Shown: positions 43,040 through 54,595 of the stretch, piece by piece
Layout: each line of letters starts with the position of its first letter
Position numbering within the stretch: position 1 is the first letter of the stretch
From: Pseudomonas chlororaphis
GTDB lineage: Bacteria > Pseudomonadota > Gammaproteobacteria > Pseudomonadales > Pseudomonadaceae
Assembly (NCBI RefSeq): GCF_001921865.1
Contig: NZ_MSCT01000008.1
Location: forward strand, 496,001 to 560,000
Reading direction: 5' to 3'
DNA length: 64,000 bases
The notes under the pieces: generated by a model
Databases searched by the model: none
Told to the model about the DNA's origin: nothing
The model's input: the letters and a program-made list of their open reading frames with translations, nothing else
Made by a program: the position numbers and the translations under genes

Positions 43040-44197
43040 TTAGTCCGTGACCTTGTCTGGCAGCCCTTGGCGCACCAGCGACAAGGCAAACAGCACGACC
43101 ACGGCAGCGGCCGCCGACAGCGTCAAGGGCAGGCCGTGGGCGCCGCCGCTCATGGCCGCGCCGCTGAGCAGTGGTCCCAGCAGGCTACCCATCCCCCACA
43201 ACAACCCCGCGCTGGCGTTGGCCGTGACCAGGTCGGGTCCGCTGAACTCCTGACCGATCAGGATGATCGCCAGGGTGTATACCCCGCCGGCCGCCGCGCC
43301 GAGTAGCACCAGGCTGGGCCAGAGCAGTGTCGGGTGGTCCATCAGCAGCGGCAGCCCCAGGCCGATCACCAACGACACCGCGCCACAGCCCAGGTAGATG
43401 GCCGCGCGCCCGGCCTTGTCCGACAGCCAGCCCAAGGGGAACTGGAACGCCGCGTCTCCCAGCAGAATGATGCTGACCATCAGCGCCGAGAGTTTGATGG
43501 CGTAGCCATGGCTCGCGGCGTAGACCGGAAACAGCGAGAGAATCACTGTGTCGAAGAAGGCGAAGAACAGGATGCCCGCGCACAACGCCGGCGCCACGCG
43601 GATAAAGCCCAGGACTGAAAAACTCTTGCTGTCGGCGTGCGCGGCAACGGGGCGCTGTCGCGGCAGGGTCAACCAGACGACGGCAATCGCCAGCAGATAG
43701 CCTGCGCTGACAATGGCGATCACCGCCGGCCCTTCGGTGCCGAGCAGGGCTACCAGGCCGGGCCCGATCAATTGGAATACCGTGAAGCAGGTGGTGTAGA
43801 CCGCGATGACCCGCCCGCGCATGGCATCGGTGGCCATCTCGTTGACCCAGGTTTCCCCCAGAATGATGATCAGCCCGGCGCCGAACCCCATGACGATCCG
43901 TGCCAACCCCAGGCCGGTCAAGCCGATATCGGGCATTTCCAAGGCGGCGATGCTCAGGGCGCACAGGCTGAAACACAGCAGGTAGATCTGTCGGCGGCTG
44001 AGTTTCTGGCACAACCCGTTCACCACAAAGGCCGAAAGCATCATGCCCGCGGCGGGCAGCGCCGACATGATGCCGATCTGTGTATTCGAAGCACCGGCCT
44101 GATAGAGGCGCAAGGCAATGACCGGCACGGTGGAGCCGATGCTCAGGCCGACAATCGAGATGCCGAGGATCAGCGCGGCCAACAGGGTTTTGTTCAT
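43040..44197 (-). CDS. MFS transporter
   Basis: A 385-residue protein from the ATG at 44197, with 12 predicted helices. GFGAGLIIILGETWVNEMATDAMRGRVIAVYTTCF is like the YcaD group of sugar-like or drug MFS carriers. FPLGWLSDKAGRAAIYLG is the loop 8-9 version of the MFS motif A. A role in efflux or uptake of a small organic compound is likely, but the substrate is not predictable. It is monocistronic. Confidence 0.9.
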   Translation of the reverse strand: MNKTLLAALILGISIVGLSIGSTVPVIALRLYQAGASNTQIGIMSALPAAGMMLSAFVVNGLCQKLSRRQIYLLCFSLCALSIAALEMPDIGLTGLGLARIVMGFGAGLIIILGETWVNEMATDAMRGRVIAVYTTCFTVFQLIGPGLVALLGTEGPAVIAIVSAGYLLAIAVVWLTLPRQRPVAAHADSKSFSVLGFIRVAPALCAGILFFAFFDTVILSLFPVYAASHGYAIKLSALMVSIILLGDAAFQFPLGWLSDKAGRAAIYLGCGAVSLVIGLGLPLLMDHPTLLWPSLVLLGAAAGGVYTLAIILIGQEFSGPDLVTANASAGLLWGMGSLLGPLLSGAAMSGGAHGLPLTLSAAAAVVVLFALSLVRQGLPDKVTD

Positions 44198-44761
44198 GGA
44201 TGGCACCTGCGCCCGACGGATCGGGCGCTCAAGACGATTTGCTGGGGTGCGGCGCTTTTGCGTGGGCAGGGCTCGGGCCCGGCTTATGCGGGCATGGGCC
44301 GAGTCGAGGCGTCTGCGGCGCAAAGCCTTTGGCGGCCCGATGCCCGGCAGATGGAGGCCGGTGTTGCATCAGGTCCGCGCCGGGTTCAGGCGCAACGAGT
44401 GGGGTCAGGCGTGGGGCGAGAAGGTGAAGGCGAACAGCACGCTGCGGCGACGACGATTGATCGCGCAGTCGGATTGCGCCACCGCGAGGAGCTGCGATGG
44501 GCTTATCGAGAGAAAGGAGTGAGCGGTGTGCGCAGGGAAAAACATGAGTCGGGACGGCTGGCGTGAGAAAGCGCACAGCCTACTGCAGGCACTGGCGTCA
44601 GGCAATCGGATCGCAGCAGGCGTTTGTGGTGGACGAAAACGCGCATCCGCATGCCAATCTGGCATGCGTTGAAGCAATTCTGGGGGAGGGTGACGCGAAA
44701 CCGATTCGCCGCGGGAGCAGGGTGCTCCTGGAAATGTTGCTGGCCAATCAGTGTAGAAAGA
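44198..44761. other. 564 bp without a convincing gene, upstream of tRNA-Asn
   Basis: High GC with open frames on both strands, but none has a ribosome site or known product. The 3' part precedes the tRNA-Asn, so it holds the tRNA's downstream region in minus-strand sense. No repeat or structure stands out. Confidence 0.5.
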
Positions 44762-44837
<76 letters not shown>

Positions 44838-44939
44838 ATGCGGCGTATCTTACTGATTAAGAAGGAGAAGTCAAGCAGTGAAAGCAAATTTTCGCTGGCT
44901 TGAGCGCCAGCGTTCGAGTGAATGGGCCGCTTGGCGCAC

Positions 44940-45134
44940 TCAGCCGCCGAAGGTAAAGGTGCCCAGCATGAACTTCGCCGCCAGCGAGGTAGCCGCCAGT
45001 TGCACCAGCCACAGGGCCAGGCCGCCGAGAAACACCCCGAGGGCAATTTGCAGGACCAGGTTCTTTTCGCGTTTCTGCGGGCGGGGAAAGTGCTCCAGTT
45101 CGTCGCGGTCGGCGCGCAAGTCGTCGTGTCTCAT
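44940..45134 (-). CDS. Small membrane protein
   Basis: A 64-residue protein from the ATG at 45134. The N-terminal 25 residues are highly charged (MRHDDLRADRDELEHFPRPQKREKN). One long hydrophobic segment follows (LVLQIALGVFLGGLALWLVQLAATSLAAKFMLG). It is conserved-looking but unassigned, and sits between tRNA-Asn and the aminotransferase. Confidence 0.75.
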   Translation of the reverse strand: MRHDDLRADRDELEHFPRPQKREKNLVLQIALGVFLGGLALWLVQLAATSLAAKFMLGTFTFGG

Positions 45135-45166
45135 GGGAAGTTCTCGATAGGGAAGGCTGAGTCCAG

Positions 45167-45190
45167 TGTAGGAGCGAGCGGGCTCTCGAT
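45167..45190. repeat. REP-like palindrome fragment
   Basis: TGTAGGAGCGAGCGGGCTCT followed by CGAT resembles the Pseudomonas REP core, but the inverted half is short. It lies between the small membrane gene and the aminotransferase terminator. Confidence 0.5.
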
Positions 45191-45232
45191 AAAGTCCGTC
45201 CCGACACTGGGATTTCAAAGGCGAAGCACAAA

Positions 45233-45262
45233 AAAGGGGGAAGCCTGCAGGCTTCCCCCTTT
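45233..45262 (-). terminator. Strong hairpin after the aminotransferase
   Basis: A 13-bp perfect stem (45233-45245/45250-45262, GGGGGAAGCC with its complement), loop TGCA, flanked by A and T runs, so it can work in both directions. It starts 18 bp after the tyrB stop in minus sense. Confidence 0.9.
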
Positions 45263-45279
45263 CATTCACCGCGTGGGCT

Positions 45280-46476
45280 TCAGATCACCTGGATGATGGC
45301 CTTGGTCACAACATCGATGTTGTTCTGGTTCAGCGCGGCCACGCAGATACGGCCGGTGTCCAGGGCGTAGATGCCGAACTCGTTGCGCAGGCGCGTCACT
45401 TGTTCAACGGTCAGGCCGGAGTAGGAGAACATGCCGCGCTGGCGGGCGACGAAACTGAAGTCGTGCTGTGGCGCGCCCTTGGCCAGCAGGTCGACCATCT
45501 GCAGGCGCATGCCGCGGATACGCAGGCGCATTTCGGCCAGCTCGGCCTCCCACTGTGCACGCAGTTCCGGGCTGTTCAGCACGGCGGCGACGATGCTGGC
45601 GCCGTGGGTCGGCGGGTTGGAGTAGTTGGTGCGGATCACGCGTTTGACTTGCGACAGCACGCGCGCGCTTTCTTCTTTCGATTCGCTGACGATCGACAGG
45701 GCGCCCACGCGCTCGCCGTACAGCGAGAACGACTTGGAGAACGAGCTGGAAACGAAGAAAGTCAGGCCCGACTCGGCGAACAGGCGCACGGCGGCGGCGT
45801 CTTCGGCGATGCCGTCGCCGAAGCCCTGGTAGGCCATGTCGAGGAACGGTACGAGATTTTTCGCCTTGATCACCTGCAGGACGTTGTTCCAGTCCTCAGG
45901 GCTCAGGTCGACACCGGTCGGGTTGTGGCAGCAGGCGTGCAGCACCACGATCGACCGGGCTGGCAAGGCATTCAGGTCTTCCAGCAGGCCGGCGCGGTTC
46001 ACGTCGTGGGTGGCGGCGTCGTAGTAGCGGTAGTTCTGCACCGGGAAACCGGTGGTTTCGAACAGCGCGCGGTGGTTTTCCCAGCTTGGATCGCTGATGG
46101 CCACGACGGCATCAGGCAGCAGTTGCTTGAGGAAGTCGGCGCCGATCTTCAGTGCGCCGGTACCGCCCACGGCCTGGGTGGTGACCACGCGGCCGGCGGC
46201 CAGCAATGGCGAGTCGTTGCCGAACAACAGCTTCTGCACGGCCTGGTCGTAGGCGGCGATACCGTCGATCGGCAGGTAGCCACGGGAGGCATGTTGAGCG
46301 GCGCGAATCGTCTCGGCTTCGACAACGGCGCGCAGGAGTGGAATTCGCCCCTCCTCGTTGCAATAAACACCGACCCCCAGGTTGACCTTGTTGGTACGGG
46401 TATCGGCGTTGAATGCTTCGTTGAGGCCCAGGATTGGATCGCGTGGTGCCATTTCGACAGCGGAGAACAGGCTCAT
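45280..46476 (-). CDS. tyrB: Aromatic amino acid aminotransferase
   Basis: A 398-residue PLP enzyme of the aspartate aminotransferase Ia group. SLFSAVEMAPRDPILGLNEAFNADTRTNKVNLGVGVY is the conserved start. HACCHNPTGVDLS binds the PLP ring, and SSSFSKSFSLYGERVG contains the Schiff-base Lys and phosphate-binding residues. RTNYSNPPTHGASIV with Arg is the dicarboxylate site. It transaminates tyrosine and phenylalanine with 2-oxoglutarate. Its gene is divergent from uvrB. Confidence 0.93.
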   Translation of the reverse strand: MSLFSAVEMAPRDPILGLNEAFNADTRTNKVNLGVGVYCNEEGRIPLLRAVVEAETIRAAQHASRGYLPIDGIAAYDQAVQKLLFGNDSPLLAAGRVVTTQAVGGTGALKIGADFLKQLLPDAVVAISDPSWENHRALFETTGFPVQNYRYYDAATHDVNRAGLLEDLNALPARSIVVLHACCHNPTGVDLSPEDWNNVLQVIKAKNLVPFLDMAYQGFGDGIAEDAAAVRLFAESGLTFFVSSSFSKSFSLYGERVGALSIVSESKEESARVLSQVKRVIRTNYSNPPTHGASIVAAVLNSPELRAQWEAELAEMRLRIRGMRLQMVDLLAKGAPQHDFSFVARQRGMFSYSGLTVEQVTRLRNEFGIYALDTGRICVAALNQNNIDVVTKAIIQVI

Positions 46477-46811
46477 TATTGCGGCGGCTCTGAATGGAGT
46501 GTGGAGGGACGTGTAGCGCTCCAGCCGAATGCACTAGAGCGGTGCACAAACGGGGAGCTAGTATAGAGGCCATCACTGTGCGCGGCGACAGGGGAAGAGG
46601 CTTTTCCGGCAAGTTTTTCGGTTTATTTTTCGACCGTTAGTCTTATTGCAACGTCAAAGTCTTAGAGGGGGTTAAGACCTTTACCTTGAAAGCTGTGGAA
46701 TTTGCCTCCACATCTAGCGCATTCCAGTATTTTCCTAGCGACACTCGTCGTTTGCGGTCTTTCTCGTTCCTGTGCGACAGCCTCGTGCCGGAGTGAATCC
46801 AGAGGTACGTT
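46477..46811. other. Divergent promoter region of the aminotransferase and uvrB
   Basis: 335 bp without a gene. A TTGAAA at 46686-46691 could be a uvrB -35. I do not see a LexA box (CTGT-N8-ACAG type), although uvrB is often SOS-controlled, so SOS control is not supported by the sequence. Promoter assignment is weak. Confidence 0.4.
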
Positions 46812-48827
<2,016 letters not shown>

Positions 48828-48830
48828 CCG

Positions 48831-50381
48831 TCAGTGGGTTTCGCCGGCCTTGATCCCGGCCGGCAGCGCCTTGGTCAGCAGAATCGCCAGCATGCTGATG
48901 CCCAGCGCGATTCCGACAAAATGAAAGGCATCGTTGTAGGCCATGATCAGCGCCTGCTGGTGGGTGATTTCGCTGAGTTTGCCGAGGGCGGCGGTGTCGC
49001 TGCCGAACTTCTCGGCCAGGTTCGCCAGGCGTTCGGCCACTTGCGGATTGCTCGGCACGATGGATTCGCGCAGGTAGTCGAAGTAGGTCTTGGTCCGTGC
49101 GTCCAGCAGCGTCGCCAGCAGGGCGATGCCGATCGCGCCGCCGAGGTTGCGCAGGATGTTGAACAGGCTGGAGGCCGAGCCGGCGTCCTGGGGCAGGATG
49201 TAGGCGGTGGCGATCAGCGAGATGGTGACCATGATCAGCGGTTGCCCGAGGGCGCGGATGATCTGGATCTGATTGAACTGCGGCCCGGCGAAATCCGGGT
49301 TGAGCACCCCCGACGAAAAGCTCGCCAGCCCGAACAGCCCAAAGCCCAGGGTGCACAGCCATTTGGGTGAGACGAACTGCATCAGTTTCGGCACCAGCGG
49401 AATCAGGAACAGCTGCGGTACGCCCATCCACATGATCACTTCGCCGATCTGCAAGGCGTTGTAGTTCTGGATCTGCGCCAGGTACAGCGGCAGCAGATAG
49501 ATGGAGCCATACAGCCCGACGCCCATCCCCAGGCTGGAAATGCTCGACAGGCCGAAGTTGCGGTTGCGCAGGATACCCAGGTTGATCAGCGGATTGGGCT
49601 TGGACACCTGGACGATGACAAAGGTGATCAGGCTCAGCAGGGCGATGCTGCCCAGGCTGACGATCAGGTTCGATTCCAGCCAGTCCTTGCGGTGGCCTTC
49701 TTCAAGAAACACCTGCAGGCAGCCCAGGCCGATACCCAGGGTGAGAATCCCGGTGTAATCGGTGCTTTTCAGCAGCTCCCAATGCGCCTCCTTCTTCTCC
49801 AGGCCATAGAGCAGGCCGGCGATCATGATCAGGCCGGGCGGAATGTTGATGTAGAAGATGTATTCCCAGCCCCAGTTCTCGGTGAGCCAGCCGCCCAGGG
49901 TCGGGCCGATGGAGGGGGCGAAGGTCGCGGTCATGGCGAACATGGCCATGCCCTTGGCGCGATGGTGCTCGGGCAGTTTGATCAGGGTCAGGGTGAACGC
50001 CAGGGGGATCAGCGCGCCGCCGGTAAAGCCTTGCAGGGCACGGAACACGATCATGCTTTCCAGGCTCCAGGCCATGGAGCAGAGCAGGGAGGCAATCAGG
50101 AAGCCCGCCGAGACCCAGACCGCCAGGCGCCGGGCCGACAACAGCTGCACCAACCAGGCGGTAAGGGGAATCATGATGATCTCCGCCACCAGATAGGAGG
50201 TGGAAATCCACGAGCCTTCCTCGAGGGTCGCCGATAGCGCGCCCTGGATATCCTTGAGCGAGGAGTTGGTGATCTGGATGTCGAGCACCGCCATGAAGGC
50301 GCCCAGCATCACGCTCATCACCGCGATCCAGTCGCGCCGGGTGGGCTCGCCCACCGGACGCAGCAGTTGATCACCGGCCAT
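48831..50381 (-). CDS. DHA2-family MFS efflux pump, EmrB type
   Basis: A 516-residue protein with 14 predicted helices. DWIAVMSVMLGAFMAVLDIQITNSSLKDIQGAL is the DHA2 start, and GFLIASLLCSMAWSLESMIVFRALQGFTGGALIPLAFTL is motif C-like. It is translated together with the membrane-fusion gene that overlaps it by 11 nt, so the two form an inner-membrane exporter. No outer-membrane channel gene is linked; a shared TolC-type channel is expected. The drug substrate is unknown. Confidence 0.93.
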   Translation of the reverse strand: MAGDQLLRPVGEPTRRDWIAVMSVMLGAFMAVLDIQITNSSLKDIQGALSATLEEGSWISTSYLVAEIIMIPLTAWLVQLLSARRLAVWVSAGFLIASLLCSMAWSLESMIVFRALQGFTGGALIPLAFTLTLIKLPEHHRAKGMAMFAMTATFAPSIGPTLGGWLTENWGWEYIFYINIPPGLIMIAGLLYGLEKKEAHWELLKSTDYTGILTLGIGLGCLQVFLEEGHRKDWLESNLIVSLGSIALLSLITFVIVQVSKPNPLINLGILRNRNFGLSSISSLGMGVGLYGSIYLLPLYLAQIQNYNALQIGEVIMWMGVPQLFLIPLVPKLMQFVSPKWLCTLGFGLFGLASFSSGVLNPDFAGPQFNQIQIIRALGQPLIMVTISLIATAYILPQDAGSASSLFNILRNLGGAIGIALLATLLDARTKTYFDYLRESIVPSNPQVAERLANLAEKFGSDTAALGKLSEITHQQALIMAYNDAFHFVGIALGISMLAILLTKALPAGIKAGETH

Positions 50382-51417
50382 CGGCAGGGTCTTTGATGTT
50401 CACTTTGACGGTCACCGACATGCCCGGACGGATCTTGCCGCGTAGCGGATTGTCGGCGGCAAAGGTCAGTTTCACCGGAATCCGCTGTACCACCTTGGTG
50501 AAGTTGCCGGTGGCGTTGTCCGGCGGCAGCAGGCTGAACTGCGCGCCCGAGGCGGCGAACAGACTGTCGACACGGGCTTCGATCGGCGTGTCGTCATAGG
50601 CGTCGAACCGCAGTTCGGCTTTCTGCCCCGGTTGCATATGGCCGATCTGGGTTTCCTTGAAGTTGGCCTGAACCCAGATGTCCTGATCCGGCACGATCGA
50701 CAGCAGGTAGGCCCCGGCCTGCACGTACTGGCCATTGCGCGCGGCACGTTGGCCGATCAGCCCGCTGATGGGGGCGTGGATTTCGCTACGGGTCAGGTTC
50801 AGTTCGGCCTGGGCCAGGTCGGTGCGGGCATTGGCGATCTGCGCGTCGAGACGCTTGATCTCGGCGCTCAGGGCGTTGACCTGCTGGCGCTGGCCCTGCA
50901 GGTCGGCCTGGGCCTTGGCCACTTGCGAGCGGGCGATATGGTTGTCGGCGGACAAGGTGGTGACCCGTTCTTCGGAGACATAGCCCGGCTTGCGCAGGGT
51001 TTGCGCGCGGGACAGATCGATCTGCGAGCGCCCGAGGCTGGCCTGGCTGGAAGCCACCTGGGCTTCGCCAGCCGCGATCAGGCTGGCCTGTTGCGTGAGT
51101 TTGCTCTGCGCTTGCAGGCGTTCGGCTTCGCGGGTGGCCAGGGCGGCATTGGCGCGATCCACGGCGAGGTGGAAATCGTCGCCCTCGAGGCGGATCAGTA
51201 ATTGGCCTTTTTCGACGTGCTGGTTGTCCTGTACCAGCACCTCGTCGATGCGTGCCCCAAGCTGGCTGGAGATCCGCGTGATTTCACCCTGGACGTAGGC
51301 GTTATCGGTGCTTTCGTAAAAACGCCCGTGGAAAAACCACTGCGCGAGAAAGCCGAGGGCGATCAGCAGGACCAGGAGCAGGAAGATGAACAGACGACGC
51401 TTGAGTTGAGCTGGCAT
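50371..51417 (-). CDS. Membrane fusion protein, EmrA/HlyD type
   Basis: A 348-residue protein. A single N-terminal anchor (FIFLLLVLLIALGFLAQWFF) is followed by a barrel-sandwich domain (YVQGEITRISSQLGARIDEVLVQDNQHVEKGQLLIRLEGDDF). A coiled coil (about 85-210) and a second lipoyl half (SEIHAPISGLIGQRAARNGQYVQAGAYLLSIVPD) complete the fold. It bridges the EmrB-like pump to an outer-membrane channel. It is first in the operon. Confidence 0.93.
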   Translation of the reverse strand: MPAQLKRRLFIFLLLVLLIALGFLAQWFFHGRFYESTDNAYVQGEITRISSQLGARIDEVLVQDNQHVEKGQLLIRLEGDDFHLAVDRANAALATREAERLQAQSKLTQQASLIAAGEAQVASSQASLGRSQIDLSRAQTLRKPGYVSEERVTTLSADNHIARSQVAKAQADLQGQRQQVNALSAEIKRLDAQIANARTDLAQAELNLTRSEIHAPISGLIGQRAARNGQYVQAGAYLLSIVPDQDIWVQANFKETQIGHMQPGQKAELRFDAYDDTPIEARVDSLFAASGAQFSLLPPDNATGNFTKVVQRIPVKLTFAADNPLRGKIRPGMSVTVKVNIKDPADGR

Positions 51418-51653
51418 GGGGTGGGCAGGCTACGGTCAGGAAATGTAAGAAAATTTGTCAGTGGGTGAATCTGGCATATGGTCGACCAGCGGTAAATGCC
51501 ATCGATGGATAATCGGCAACTCGGCGGCCGGGACGGCTCCGGTAGTCTCAACCTTGGCTTAAATGCCCTGCTCACTGGAGCGGGGCCGGTATCGCCTGTT
51601 ACCATTCGCCTCTTGTTTGATCTTCGCTTTTCATATTCTTTCCGAGACATGCC

Positions 51654-53135
51654 ATGACCACCGTCCGCACGCGCATCGCGCCATCGCCTACCGGGGATCC
51701 CCACGTAGGTACCGCTTATATCGCCCTGTTCAACTACTGCTTCGCCAAGCAGCATGGCGGTGAGTTCATCCTGCGCATCGAAGACACCGACCAACTGCGT
51801 TCGACCCGCGAGTCCGAGCAGCAGATTTTCGATGCCTTGCGCTGGCTGGGCATCAACTGGAGCGAAGGCCCGGACGTAGGTGGCCCGCACGGCCCTTACC
51901 GGCAGAGTGAGCGTAGCGACATTTACCAGCAGTACACCCAGCAACTGGTCGATATGGGGCATGCCTTCCCGTGCTTCTGCACCGCCGAAGAGCTGGACCA
52001 GATGCGCGCCGAGCAGATGGCCCGTGGCGAGACACCGCGCTACGACGGCCGTGCGTTGTTACTGTCCAAGGAAGAAGTGGCGCGCCGCCTGGCCGCTGGC
52101 GAACCGCACGTGATCCGCATGAAGGTGCCGAGCGAAGGCGTCTGCGTGGTGCCGGACATGCTGCGCGGCGACGTTGAGATCCCGTGGGATCGCATGGACA
52201 TGCAGGTCCTGATGAAGACCGATGGCCTGCCGACCTACTTCCTGGCCAACGTGGTCGACGACCACCTGATGGGCATCACCCACGTCCTGCGTGGCGAGGA
52301 ATGGCTGCCCTCGGCGCCCAAACTGATCCTGCTCTACGAGTACTTCGGCTGGGAACAGCCGCAGCTGTGCTACATGCCGCTGCTGCGCAACCCGGACAAG
52401 AGCAAGCTGTCCAAGCGCAAGAACCCGACCTCGGTGACCTTCTACGAGCGCATGGGTTTCATGCCGGAAGCCATGCTCAACTACCTGGGCCGCATGGGCT
52501 GGTCGATGCCGGACGAGCGCGAGAAGTTCTCGCTGCAGGAAATGGTCGACAACTTCGACCTGTCGCGCGTTTCTCTGGGCGGGCCGATCTTCGATATCGA
52601 GAAGTTGTCCTGGCTCAATGGCCAGTGGTTGCGCGACCTGCCGGTGGAAGAGTTCGCCAGCCGCGTGCAGGCCTGGGCGCTGAACCCCGACTACATGATG
52701 AAGATCGCGCCGCACGTGCAGGGCCGGGTTGAGACCTTCAGCCAGATCGCGCCGCTGGCCGGGTTCTTCTTTGCCGGTGGCGTGACCCCGGATGCCAAGC
52801 TGTTCGAGTCGAAGAAGCTCTCGGGCGATCAGGTCCGACAGCTGATGCAACTGATCCTGTGGAAGCTGGAAAGCCTGCGTCAGTGGGAAAAGGACAGCAT
52901 CACCGCGACCATCCAGGCCGTGGTCGAATCGCTGCAACTGAAACTGCGCGATGCCATGCCGCTGATGTTTGCCGCGATCACCGGCCAGGCCAGCTCGGTT
53001 TCGGTGCTCGATGCCATGGAGATTCTGGGGCCGGACCTGACCCGTTTCCGCCTGCGCCAGGCCATCGATCTGCTGGGTGGCGTGTCGAAGAAAGAAAACA
53101 AAGAGTGGGAAAAGCTGCTGGCTGCGATTGCCTGA
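51654..53135 (+). CDS. gltX: Glutamyl-tRNA synthetase
   Basis: A 493-residue class I synthetase. The HIGH box is [13 protein letters not shown] and the KMSKS box is KSKLSKRKN. The FCTAEELD and [11 protein letters not shown] segments are typical of bacterial GluRS. It charges tRNA-Glu. It is adjacent to two tRNA-Glu genes, a common order in pseudomonads. A REP palindrome follows the stop at 53153. Confidence 0.99.
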   Translation: MTTVRTRIAPSPTGDPHVGTAYIALFNYCFAKQHGGEFILRIEDTDQLRSTRESEQQIFDALRWLGINWSEGPDVGGPHGPYRQSERSDIYQQYTQQLVDMGHAFPCFCTAEELDQMRAEQMARGETPRYDGRALLLSKEEVARRLAAGEPHVIRMKVPSEGVCVVPDMLRGDVEIPWDRMDMQVLMKTDGLPTYFLANVVDDHLMGITHVLRGEEWLPSAPKLILLYEYFGWEQPQLCYMPLLRNPDKSKLSKRKNPTSVTFYERMGFMPEAMLNYLGRMGWSMPDEREKFSLQEMVDNFDLSRVSLGGPIFDIEKLSWLNGQWLRDLPVEEFASRVQAWALNPDYMMKIAPHVQGRVETFSQIAPLAGFFFAGGVTPDAKLFESKKLSGDQVRQLMQLILWKLESLRQWEKDSITATIQAVVESLQLKLRDAMPLMFAAITGQASSVSVLDAMEILGPDLTRFRLRQAIDLLGGVSKKENKEWEKLLAAIA

Positions 53136-53152
53136 GCCAACAGGCTTGATGC

Positions 53153-53178
53153 GTAGGAGCCGGCAAGCCGGCTCCTAC
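53153..53178. repeat. REP palindrome after gltX
   Basis: GTAGGAGCCGGC AA GCCGGCTCCTAC, a perfect 12-bp inverted repeat with a 2-bp centre, of the GTAGGAGC REP class found in fluorescent pseudomonads. A T-run is absent, so it is a REP rather than a terminator. Confidence 0.85.
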
Positions 53179-53265
53179 GGTCGGGAAAAACCCCCGGATT
53201 TACGGGGGAGGGCGGTAAGTGATTGTTATCCCGACAAATTTTTTTAGATATTTCTGAAAAAAAGT

Positions 53266-53294
53266 TTGACAGCTTTCTGATACGCCCTTAAGAT
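53266..53294 (+). promoter_or_regulatory. Promoter of the tRNA array
   Basis: TTGACA at 53266-53271 and TAAGAT at 53289-53294 with 17-bp spacing, followed by the GC-rich CGCCCCG discriminator typical of stable RNA genes under stringent control. The first tRNA begins 34 bp downstream. Confidence 0.8.
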
Positions 53295-53327
53295 TCGCCC
53301 CGTCCTCAGCGATGACATCAACGATGA

Positions 53328-53403
<76 letters not shown>

Positions 53404-53482
53404 ATTTACAGTTCAAGGCTTGGCCACACCGGCCTTGAATCGATCAGATCTCAGCACTGATCAGTTGTACAGAAGGGTTTGC

Positions 53483-53558
53483 GTCCCCTTCGTCTAGTGG
53501 CCTAGGACACCGCCCTTTCACGGCGGTAACAGGGGTTCGAGTCCCCTAGGGGACGCCA
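53483..53558 (+). tRNA. tRNA-Glu (TTC), copy 1
   Basis: 76 nt with encoded CCA. Anticodon loop CTTTCAC gives TTC. Acceptor GTCCCCT/AGGGGAC. Confidence 0.97.
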
Positions 53559-53611
53559 GTTTTACAGAAGCGATGTTGCAAGATGTCGCTCCGCCGCGAG
53601 GCGAAAAATCT

Positions 53612-53687
<76 letters not shown>

Positions 53688-53767
53688 ATTTTACAGTTCA
53701 AGGCCTGGCCACACCGGCCTTGAATCGATCAGGTCTCAGCGCTGATCAGTTGTATAGAAGGGTTTGT

Positions 53768-53843
53768 GTCCCCTTCGTCTAGTGGCCTAGGACACCGCCC
53801 TTTCACGGCGGTAACAGGGGTTCGAGTCCCCTAGGGGACGCCA
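53768..53843 (+). tRNA. tRNA-Glu (TTC), copy 2
   Basis: Identical to copy 1, displaced by 285 bp. It is the last tRNA of the array, before a terminator. Confidence 0.97.
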
Positions 53844-53868
53844 CGATTACCCGCTCTGCGGGATTTAT

Positions 53869-53901
53869 AAGGGTCATTCAATTATTGAATGGCCCTTTTG
53901 T
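53869..53901 (+). terminator. Terminator of the tRNA array
   Basis: Stem AAGGGTCATTCAAT/ATTGAATGGCCCTT (one G-T pair) with a single-base centre, then TTTTG. A smaller CCCGC/GCGGG hairpin at 53850-53862 precedes it. Confidence 0.85.
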
Positions 53902-53992
53902 TTGTCTGGCGTTTGGCCAATTCTCTCTTTCTCTTTCAACACTGTTCTTCTGACCGACGGTCACACTAACGACTTGCGAAAATTTATTATGA

Positions 53993-54017
53993 GAATAATA
54001 TTTTGATCGTAATATTC
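53993..54017. promoter_or_regulatory. Candidate TetR operator
   Basis: GAATA and TATTC flank an AT-rich 25-bp centre-symmetric stretch (53993-54017) lying 10 bp upstream of the TetR ATG. Position suggests autorepression. Confidence 0.5.
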
Positions 54018-54027
54018 GGAGGCAACG

Positions 54028-54567
54028 ATGAACGATAAAAAAGCTCAAACCCGCGAACGCATTCTCCAGGCCGCCAGCTCCGCGCTGGTACAACGTGGCC
54101 CGGCCGAGCCGAGCGTGGGCGAAGTGATGGGAGCTGCGGGCCTGACGGTCGGTGGTTTCTACGCGCACTTCGAAAGCAAGGATGCCTTGATGCTGGAAGC
54201 GTTCAGCCAATTGCTGTCCCAGCGCCGTGGCCTGATCGCCGATATGGACGCGTCGCTGACTGGCGAAGAGCGGCGGGCATTGGTGGCGGCGTTCTACCTG
54301 TCGCGCAAACACCGCGATTCCACCGAGCAGGCCTGCCCGATCCCGGCCTCGGTTGGTGAAATGGGGCGCCTGCCCGAGGAGTTTCGCAAAGTCCTGAATG
54401 AACATATCGAACTGATGCTGGCCCAGTTGGCCGCCACGCCTGAAGAAACCGACAAGGCGCTGGCCGACCTGGCCCTGATGGTGGGGGGCTTGTCCCTCGC
54501 CCGGGCGTTGGGAGCCGGTGAGTTATCGGACCGTTTACTGCGCGCTGCCAAATCGGCGGTGCTATGA
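54028..54567 (+). CDS. TetR/AcrR-family repressor
   Basis: A 179-residue protein from the ATG at 54028 with GGAGG upstream. The DNA-binding part is TRERILQAASSALVQRGPAEPSVGEVMGAAGLTVGGFYAHFESKDAL. The ligand-binding part is helical and short (LPEEFRKVLNEHIELMLAQLAATPEETDKAL). It is first in a group with a hydrolase starting 29 bp later, and probably controls that unit and itself. Confidence 0.93.
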   Translation: MNDKKAQTRERILQAASSALVQRGPAEPSVGEVMGAAGLTVGGFYAHFESKDALMLEAFSQLLSQRRGLIADMDASLTGEERRALVAAFYLSRKHRDSTEQACPIPASVGEMGRLPEEFRKVLNEHIELMLAQLAATPEETDKALADLALMVGGLSLARALGAGELSDRLLRAAKSAVL

Positions 54568-54595
54568 CCTGAGGCGTTGGCCTGAGGAGAGAGCG

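Noticed and set aside
46600..46811. LexA box for uvrB
   Set aside because: No CTGT-N8-ACAG-type site was found upstream of uvrB.
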